Program-made: the position numbers and the translations under genes
Notes under the pieces: generated by a model
What the model was told of the DNA's origin: nothing
Database searches by the model: none
The model's input: only the letters and a program-made list of their open reading frames with translations
Shown here: piece by piece, positions 1 to 5,411 of the stretch
Position numbering within the stretch: the first letter of the stretch is position 1
Layout of the letters: each line of letters opens with the position of its first letter
Assembly: GCA_029865405.1 (NCBI GenBank)
Contig: JAOUGZ010000079.1
Span: 1 to 9,085, forward strand
Length of the DNA: 9,085 nt
From: Betaproteobacteria bacterium
Lineage (GTDB): Bacteria > Pseudomonadota > Gammaproteobacteria > Burkholderiales > SG8-39
Direction of reading: 5' to 3'

Positions 1-1
1 G

Positions 2-1573
2 CTCACCGACTCGCTGGAAGGCGTGGTCCTGCCGGACACCTGGAACCTGAAGGGCATCCTGAGCGTCGCTCTGCAGCTTGCCGGCATCAGCTGGCAGCAC
101 ATCCGGCGGCGGCTAGTGCGGCTCATCCCCGAGACGGCCGTCGACGCGCTGCAGGAGGGCTTTGCATTGGTGAAGACGCTGGTCAGCGAAGGCCCGATGG
201 CCGCGTGGGAGCAGATCAAGGACATGGCCGGCGAAATCACCAAGGCGTTCCAGGACGCGGTGAGCAACTGGATAAAGTGGAAGATCATCGAGGAGGCGGT
301 CAAGGTCATCGCCGCCATGTTCATCCCGGGTGCGGGCATCATCCGCGCCATCGTCGCCATCTACGACACCATCGTCTTCTTCATCCGCAAGGCGAAGGAG
401 ATCATGCAGATGGTCGGCAATTTCCTCGGCTCGATCGCCGAGATCGCCGCCGGCAACATCGCTGCTGCAGCCGCAGCGCTGGAGGAGGGCCTCGCGCGCG
501 GGCTGAAGGTGGTCATCGCCTTCCTCGCCAAGCTCGCCCGCCTCGACAAGGTCACGCACGAGATCCGCAAGGCGATCAGCAACATCCAGAGCAAGACCGA
601 ACCGATCATCGACAAGGTCGCCCAGTGGATCGTGACTATGGCGAAGAAGGCCGGCAAACTCGCGGCGGGCGCGGCGAAGAAGGCGGCCGGGAACCTGATC
701 CAATGGTGGAAGGAACGGCGTTCGTTTACGGTCAATGGCAGGACGCACACGCTCTACTTCCAGGGCGAAGGCGAAGGCGCGAGGCTATACGCGCAAAGCT
801 CGCCGGGCCGGCCAATCAGCGAATACCTTTCCGACCTTCCGCCAGCGGCCAAGCAGAATCCGGAGTACAAGAAGGCCCGAACGCTGGCCGAAGAGATGGA
901 AACCAAGCGGCCGACAGGAGTAGACGTGGAAGACCATGCCGCGAAGAAAGTCGAGAACTACAACAACCTCGCGCCCTTGCTGAAGAAACTATGGGGCGAC
1001 GAAGACCGGCCTCCGTCTATCGTGACGTTCGGCCCGCTGCACCCCAATGTCGGTGGAACGAAAATGGAGGCGAAAATCCTCACGCGCAAGCACGAGCCCG
1101 GGACGGCACCATCCGAATCCTGGGATTTGTGGGACGACCTCAATCCGCTAGTCGGTGGCGCACCCTACTACGTGCTCGGGCACTTGCTCAATGAAAAGCT
1201 CGGCGGGAAAGGCAGGATGTTCAACCTCACGCCGATCACGAAGAAGGCGAACGCAGACCACAGCGCCAAAGCGGAGACCAAGATCAAGAGCTGGGTCGCC
1301 GCCGGCAAGGTGGTGTACTACAAGCTCGAGGTGACGTACGGCAGCGTCAAAGACAAGGGCGACGAACAACGCAATCTGGAGCAGGCAGGCACTACGCTGT
1401 CTGTGGCCAAAACCCGGAGGCTGGCGGCGCTCAAGGCAGAACGCAAGCTGGCCAGGAAGCTATCGTACGACGCCTACATACAGAAGTATGAAGGCGGGGC
1501 GTGGAAGAAGGATCCGAACGCGGAACGCCTGCCCCCGGACGATATCGAGAACAAGGGATCCGCAGGGTATTGA
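2..1573 (+). CDS. eCIS-associated toxin-like protein with C-terminal His-Me-finger nuclease-like domain (5' end missing)
   Basis: The reading frame is open from the first complete codon (position 2) and ends at TGA 1571-1573. A GTG at 23 would give 516 aa, but coding continues upstream with sensible residues, so the gene is truncated by the window edge; 523 residues are visible. Visible residues about 94-182 form a long run of hydrophobic and Ala-rich helices (for example AAMFIPGAGIIRAIVAIYD), like the putative membrane-interacting region of large eCIS-linked proteins that start with DUF4157. A Lys/Ala-rich stretch follows. The C-terminal part carries GHLLNEKLGG (Gly393-His394, Asn397) and FNLTP (Asn408), then ANADH (His420) and a strand-like segment ending VTYG. 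This G-H-L...N...NL-P order matches DNA/RNA non-specific endonucleases, with His394 the likely general base and the Asn residues near the metal. Toxic nuclease activity is inferred. The DUF4157 metallopeptidase-like domain, if present, is outside the window. No immunity gene follows: the next gene is convergent, 6 bp away. Confidence 0.65.
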   Translation, partial: LTDSLEGVVLPDTWNLKGILSVALQLAGISWQHIRRRLVRLIPETAVDALQEGFALVKTLVSEGPMAAWEQIKDMAGEITKAFQDAVSNWIKWKIIEEAVKVIAAMFIPGAGIIRAIVAIYDTIVFFIRKAKEIMQMVGNFLGSIAEIAAGNIAAAAAALEEGLARGLKVVIAFLAKLARLDKVTHEIRKAISNIQSKTEPIIDKVAQWIVTMAKKAGKLAAGAAKKAAGNLIQWWKERRSFTVNGRTHTLYFQGEGEGARLYAQSSPGRPISEYLSDLPPAAKQNPEYKKARTLAEEMETKRPTGVDVEDHAAKKVENYNNLAPLLKKLWGDEDRPPSIVTFGPLHPNVGGTKMEAKILTRKHEPGTAPSESWDLWDDLNPLVGGAPYYVLGHLLNEKLGGKGRMFNLTPITKKANADHSAKAETKIKSWVAAGKVVYYKLEVTYGSVKDKGDEQRNLEQAGTTLSVAKTRRLAALKAERKLARKLSYDAYIQKYEGGAWKKDPNAERLPPDDIENKGSAGY

Positions 1574-1579
1574 GTAACC

Positions 1580-2344
1580 TCAGAACCGGATCGGCCGGCG
1601 GTTGTCGAGCTGCTTGAGCGTGGTGCAGAACATCTTGTCCCCGAGGTACTTCGGCTCATAGCAGCGCACGTCGTAGTGCACCCACGTGGGCGCGATGTTC
1701 GACGGCTCGAGGGCTTTGCGGTTGACAGCAGTCCAGCCGATCTGGGCGTGGGCAGTCTCGACGATCCTGCCGCGGATGGCATCGCACTTGATCATGTCGT
1801 CGCGCTTGGTTTCGCCGGCGAGGAGCGCGACGTCGAGGTCGATCGCCTTGCCATGGTGGTTGGTGCTGCTGCGGCCGTGCTGTTGGTTGTCCACGCTGCA
1901 GCGGTAAGCGGAGGAAATCTCGAACTTGTGCTCCGGCAGGTAGAACATCGCGGCGCGCACCGCCCACAGGAGCATGCGGTGGATGCCCGGGTACTCGTAG
2001 AGGTGGAAGGCCTCCGTCTTGGGCTTGCCGGCGACGTACTTCCCCTTGAAGCGGCCTTTGCCGAAGCCCTTGCAGTCCCCGCAGCGGCATTTCAGCTGCT
2101 TGAAGTCGATCGGAAAGCGCCGCGCGAAAGCGTCGATCTGCTGCAGGGTCGCCCGGTCCACGACGCCGGCCGGCCTGGCGCGCATGAAATCGCTCTGGAA
2201 GCTCATTACCTGGCGCTCGGTGCCCGGGCCGAAGTCGCCGTCGGGGACGGTGCCGCGGAAGCCGGCGAGCCGCAGCTGCAGCTCCGCCACGTCGGGTCCT
2301 TTGAGGTCGCGCTTCAATTCGCGCTCGCCGTACTGGAAATCCAT
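1580..2344 (-). CDS. Peptidoglycan-binding domain plus M15-type (D-Ala-D-Ala carboxypeptidase-like) peptidase
   Basis: The product has 254 aa and starts at ATG 2344-2342, nine nt after the stop of the preceding gene, with a G-rich stretch upstream as a weak ribosome site. Residues about 9-72 are a PG_binding_1 repeat (LKGPDVAELQLRLAGFRG, then DGDFGPGTERQVMSFQ), a fold that binds cell-wall peptidoglycan. Residues about 84-230 look like Peptidase M15_3: a Cys-rich start (Cys86, Cys88, Cys91), SSAYRC (144-149), NHHGKAIDLD (162-171) and WVHYD (221-225). Predicted zinc ligands are His163 or His164, Asp169 and His223. The His-to-Gly spacing is shorter than the S-x-H-x-x-G of VanX-like enzymes, where Asn162 sits instead. 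There is no signal peptide or membrane segment, so it resembles endolysins, or wall hydrolases that travel with injection particles. It would cleave peptide cross-links of peptidoglycan. It is the last gene of the five-gene operon and converges on the toxin gene. Confidence 0.8.
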   Translation of the reverse strand: MDFQYGERELKRDLKGPDVAELQLRLAGFRGTVPDGDFGPGTERQVMSFQSDFMRARPAGVVDRATLQQIDAFARRFPIDFKQLKCRCGDCKGFGKGRFKGKYVAGKPKTEAFHLYEYPGIHRMLLWAVRAAMFYLPEHKFEISSAYRCSVDNQQHGRSSTNHHGKAIDLDVALLAGETKRDDMIKCDAIRGRIVETAHAQIGWTAVNRKALEPSNIAPTWVHYDVRCYEPKYLGDKMFCTTLKQLDNRRPIRF

Positions 2345-2353
2345 TTGCCCGCC

Positions 2354-2902
2354 CTATCCCTGGAGCGCCTTGGCGCGCGCCTTGAGCTTGTCGACCGATG
2401 CCTTGAGGTCGCTCAGCAGCTTGGGCACGTCGCCCAGCTCCTTGACGCTGCCGACCTGCGCCTTCGCAGCCTCGATCGACTGTTGCAGTTCCTCGACCAC
2501 CTTCAGAATGCTCGCCGCCGAGCTCGCCAGCCTGGGCACGATCAGGCCTTTCACGCCGCCCGCTGCGATCGCGGTCGCCGCGTCGAGCGCCGGCGCCGCG
2601 GCGCTCATGCGCGCGGCGATCTCGCTGAGCGCCTTGAGGCTGTCCGCCATCACCTCGTTGTCGGCCGCCACCCTGGCCTCCTCCGCCACCCGGCGCAGCT
2701 CGGCGGACACCGGCCGGGTCCTGAAATCGATGAGAGCCTGTGTCGCTTCGTCGCGCGCGTCGTCGTCACCGCGCCGTTTCGCGTCGATGACCGACTCGAT
2801 CAGTCGTCGCAGTTCCACCGCCTCGGGCGACTGCTGTGCGCCGCGCGGCGCTGCCTTGCGCCCGGACGCCGCGGCGCCCCTCTTCCTCGTGCGCGTTCCC
2901 AT
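2354..2902 (-). CDS. Ala-rich helical protein of unknown function, 182 aa
   Basis: I do not recognise the family. A longer upstream reading exists in this frame, but ATG 2902-2900 is preferred: it has a clear AAGGA ribosome site nine nt upstream, and it lies two nt after the stop of the preceding lipoprotein gene. Residues 1-22 are a basic, probably disordered tail rich in Arg, Lys, Ala and Gly. Residues 26-60 and 66-102 are predicted charged helices (AELRRVAEEARVAADNEV). Residues 103-130 are Ala-rich and mildly hydrophobic but too polar for a sure membrane span. Residues 132-180 look like a coiled coil (ILKVVEELQQSIEAAKAQV, then LLSDLKASVDKLKARAKAL). There is no signal peptide and no cysteine. 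It sits between the lipoprotein and the M15 peptidase, so a scaffold or partner role within the operon is possible but is only inferred. The reality of the gene is supported by its spacing and ribosome site. Confidence 0.72.
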   Translation of the reverse strand: MGTRTRKRGAAASGRKAAPRGAQQSPEAVELRRLIESVIDAKRRGDDDARDEATQALIDFRTRPVSAELRRVAEEARVAADNEVMADSLKALSEIAARMSAAAPALDAATAIAAGGVKGLIVPRLASSAASILKVVEELQQSIEAAKAQVGSVKELGDVPKLLSDLKASVDKLKARAKALQG

Positions 2903-2904
2903 GG

Positions 2905-4035
2905 TTAACGGTCCTTCTGCGAGCGAATCTCGTTGATCAGGTTGACGGCCTTGCTGAGCGAGGCGGCGTCGAGCTGAACGCAGTTCGCCACGCGCAGGCC
3001 ACCGCAGCGCCTGAGCGTCTCGGCCACCCGCGCGTGCTCCGCCTTCCAGGCCTCCATCGCGTTGCTGATGGCAGCGAGGTTCTCTTTGCGGTCCGCGCGC
3101 CACCGCATCACGGCGACGCGGCCGGCCTCGTAAGCCTGGTACTCCGGCCGCAGCTGGTCGAGCAGCCTGCCCAGTTCCTCGGCGCTGCGCAGCGAGTTCT
3201 GCAACTGCGTGCACTTCACCTTGTCGCTGCCGGTCGCGCCGCACTTGAGCAGCTCCGCCATCTCCGGGCCGTTCAGCCGCCTGCTGACCGCCTCGCGTCC
3301 CAGGGACGCGTCCCGGAACAGGCCCACCAGGTCCGCACCGGCGAGCGTGAGCAGCGCCGACAGCTCGTCGCGCTGGAGCACGCCGGCGATCCTGTCGGTC
3401 GGCGCATGCAGGTCGCGGATTCCGTCGGCCACTGCGTCGATGGCGCCCTGGGCAGCCGCGGTCGCCTCGGCCAGGGAACGCTGTGCCTGCACGCGCGTCA
3501 CGGCGGTCGAGATCTTCTCGAGGGCAGTCGCCACCGTGGATGTCACGGCGGTGCCGCCCACGCCCACCAGGTTGCCGAACTGCTTGACGCTTGCAAGCAG
3601 CGATTGCGCCGCCTCTCCGCCGGTTTCGCCGGCCTGCGCAAGCTGCGCCAGCGTAGTGGCGTAGTCGCCGGACTTTTCCAGCAGTCCGTCAATGATGCGG
3701 CGGCTCTCGGCGTAGCTGGCCGCATCCTTCTCGCGCTGATCCTTCTGGCTGCAGGCAATCGGCGGCGGCGGCGGCTTTGGCGCGTCTGGCCCCGCCGCCG
3801 AGCGCTCTTCCTTCTTGCAAGCCTCGTCGTTGAGGTCGATGACGCGCTCGAATTTCAGCGCGATCTCGCGTTGCTCGCCGGCCACCGCCTCGGCAAGGCG
3901 CGCGGTCTGCCCCGCGAAGGGGCGCAGGTCGGGAGTGGCGCAACCGGCGAGCAGCGCGATGGCGATCCCGACCGCCGCAGCGCCGTACGCGGAGATCAGC
4001 CTGCGCTTCGCGCCGCGGCCACGCCTGCACCTCAC
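2905..4035 (-). CDS. Putative lipoprotein of unknown family, 376 aa
   Basis: The frame is open from an ATG at 4068, but I choose GTG 4035-4033. It overlaps the stop of the upstream hydrolase gene in a GTGA arrangement and gives a textbook type II signal peptide: a basic n-region (RCRRGRGAKRR), a hydrophobic core and the lipobox LAGC with Cys32. The product should therefore be lipid-anchored in the envelope. There is no Asp at +2, so outer-membrane sorting is likely under the E. coli rule. The mature protein is mostly Ala-rich helix, with a short proline run at 86-92 (KPPPPPI). Its remaining cysteines fall in close pairs (73/95, 265/275, 344/352), which fits three local disulfides in the periplasm. 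I recognise no catalytic motif. As third gene of the operon, between a hydrolase and wall-active proteins, it may anchor or regulate them at the envelope; this is inference. Confidence 0.75.
   Translation of the reverse strand: MRCRRGRGAKRRLISAYGAAAVGIAIALLAGCATPDLRPFAGQTARLAEAVAGEQREIALKFERVIDLNDEACKKEERSAAGPDAPKPPPPPIACSQKDQREKDAASYAESRRIIDGLLEKSGDYATTLAQLAQAGETGGEAAQSLLASVKQFGNLVGVGGTAVTSTVATALEKISTAVTRVQAQRSLAEATAAAQGAIDAVADGIRDLHAPTDRIAGVLQRDELSALLTLAGADLVGLFRDASLGREAVSRRLNGPEMAELLKCGATGSDKVKCTQLQNSLRSAEELGRLLDQLRPEYQAYEAGRVAVMRWRADRKENLAAISNAMEAWKAEHARVAETLRRCGGLRVANCVQLDAASLSKAVNLINEIRSQKDR
2911..2916 (-). promoter_or_regulatory. Ribosome binding site deciding the start of the 182-aa gene
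   Basis: AAGGAC lies on the minus strand with AAGGA nine nt upstream of ATG 2902-2900. It falls inside the last codons of the lipoprotein gene, whose stop is 2907-2905. It rules against the longer upstream reading of this frame, which would run through the lipoprotein gene. Confidence 0.7.
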
Positions 4036-5411
4036 TGAACGCCGAACTTGTCCAGGATGAAGTCCCATGTCCCCTTCTGTTCGAAATAGTTGGTGTGGTG
4101 CACGACTGCCGTCGTGCCGAAATCGTGGCGGCGCGACGCGGGCATCGACGGCGCGACCCCGGCCGGCGCTGCAGCGGCGAACTCGCTCATCGAGCGCGTG
4201 TCGACGACAAGGTCGTTGGGTCCCGGGAAGACCTTATCCGCGCCGAAGTCCTTCATTCTGTCCGCGCGGAACCATTCCCAGAACCGCCATCCGGGGTCTT
4301 CCGTCTCGAAGTTCGACTGCACGATGAAATAGGTCGGCGGCCTGGAGACCGAAAATCCACGCACGCGATCGAGTTCCTGATTCAGATCGACGCGCGACTG
4401 CCCGGCGAGCCCGGGAACCATCGATACCGCGGCATCGACGATGGGGGTCTTCGCCGCCACGCTCACCGCCGAGGTAGCGATCTTCAGCAGCGCGAGCGGC
4501 GCCGCTAGCAGCGGGAAATAGACCACCGAGGCGGTGCCGGCCATCTTGAGCGCCGTCCCGATGTTGGAGAGCATGCTGAGCGCGTCCCGCAGCCGTGGCG
4601 GCGAGGCGAGGCTGGTGCCTCCGAGAGGCGAGCCGACCAGCACGGCGCGATACGGGCCTCCGCCAACGGCGGCGCCGAAGCCCTCGAGAAACCAGCGCAC
4701 CACCAATCCGCCGCGACTGTGCGCGACGATGTCGAGCGGACCGCTCGCCTTGCCCAGGAGGCCGAAGAGATCAAATGCGTTCAGCACCGGGCTCACCGAA
4801 AGCGTGGGATGCTCGAAGAGAAGCACCTCGTCGTAGTGGCCGAAGATGCGCTTGAGGAACCTGTCGCCGCCCGGCGCCTTGCCGATGCCGTGAAGGAACG
4901 CCTCGCCCTTGCTGAACGTCCCGTGAACGAGCAGCAACCGGCGCTTCTTACCCGCCGGCGCCGCCACCTGCACCTGGTCGACGCTCGCCGGCGCCGCGCC
5001 GGACGCCCGGACGTAATCAAGGCGCCAGAGGCCGGCGCGATCATTGAGCTTCCCGTCGAGGTTTGTCAGGAACCGGTTGATCTCGTTAGGCTCGAGTTTC
5101 TCGTATTGGTACAGCTCCACGAGTTCGCCTTCGGGCGCCGCCGCCAACCCTCGGCGCAAACGCCGGCCGGCAAGCTCTCCGCTCGGGGCCCCTTCGCGCC
5201 AAAGCAGCACGCCTTGCTCGTTGAGCATCAGCGACGCCGTGGATACCGGGTCCGGATCTCCCGCCCGCAGACGCCGCCGCCTCAAGCCGACTCGAGGCAG
5301 ATCGTATGTGCCTTCGTACTCTGTCGAGTACATGTCGAGCTGGGCGGCGATCCCTTCGACCTCCTTCAGCGCCGCACGCGCGCCCACAACCGAAGCGGAT
5401 TGGCCTGTCAT
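4032..5411 (-). CDS. Serine alpha/beta hydrolase (lipase-like), 459 aa
   Basis: The start is ATG 5411-5409, overlapping the TGA of the CHAT gene as ATGA. A longer open frame to 5825 lies inside the CHAT gene and reads as low-quality Arg/Pro-rich sequence, so it is rejected. Residues 1-155 form an N-terminal region without a motif I know. From 158 the alpha/beta hydrolase core is clear: LLLVHGTF (159-166) for the oxyanion-hole strand, DIVAHSRGG (227-235) with nucleophile Ser232 in a G/A-x-S-x-G elbow, and VLVGSPLGGTSLA as the following strand. Asp400 or Asp404 and His438 or His439 (VVHHTNYF) are likely acid and base. Residues about 283-325 are hydrophobic (VVYFPLLAAPLALLK) and may be a lid or membrane-contacting flap. 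The fold is like triacylglycerol lipases and the hydrolase domains (DUF7379-like, from memory) that accompany CHAT proteins. The substrate is unknown: phospholipid or another ester. It has no signal peptide, so it is cytoplasmic or exported by a special route. Confidence 0.8.
   Translation of the reverse strand: MTGQSASVVGARAALKEVEGIAAQLDMYSTEYEGTYDLPRVGLRRRRLRAGDPDPVSTASLMLNEQGVLLWREGAPSGELAGRRLRRGLAAAPEGELVELYQYEKLEPNEINRFLTNLDGKLNDRAGLWRLDYVRASGAAPASVDQVQVAAPAGKKRRLLLVHGTFSKGEAFLHGIGKAPGGDRFLKRIFGHYDEVLLFEHPTLSVSPVLNAFDLFGLLGKASGPLDIVAHSRGGLVVRWFLEGFGAAVGGGPYRAVLVGSPLGGTSLASPPRLRDALSMLSNIGTALKMAGTASVVYFPLLAAPLALLKIATSAVSVAAKTPIVDAAVSMVPGLAGQSRVDLNQELDRVRGFSVSRPPTYFIVQSNFETEDPGWRFWEWFRADRMKDFGADKVFPGPNDLVVDTRSMSEFAAAAPAGVAPSMPASRRHDFGTTAVVHHTNYFEQKGTWDFILDKFGVQ

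Noticed and set aside
1584..1603. AACCG...CGGTT inverted repeat as a terminator between the convergent genes
   Set aside because: The stem has only five pairs with a 10-nt loop and no T-run on either strand, and it sits inside the end of the M15 gene.
1676..2936. Long plus-strand open frames over the M15 and helical-protein genes
   Set aside because: They are antisense shadows caused by high GC. They lack domains, and the minus-strand frames show clear PG-binding and M15 motifs.
2903..3244. Longer form of the 182-aa gene starting at 3244
   Set aside because: The extra 114 residues are Arg/Gln/Gly-rich and read through the lipoprotein gene in a different frame. The AAGGA site supports the start at 2902.
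4036..4068. ATG start of the lipoprotein at 4068
   Set aside because: It would overlap the hydrolase gene by 37 nt and place 11 extra residues before the signal peptide. The GTG at 4035 gives a 4-nt overlap and a standard n-region.
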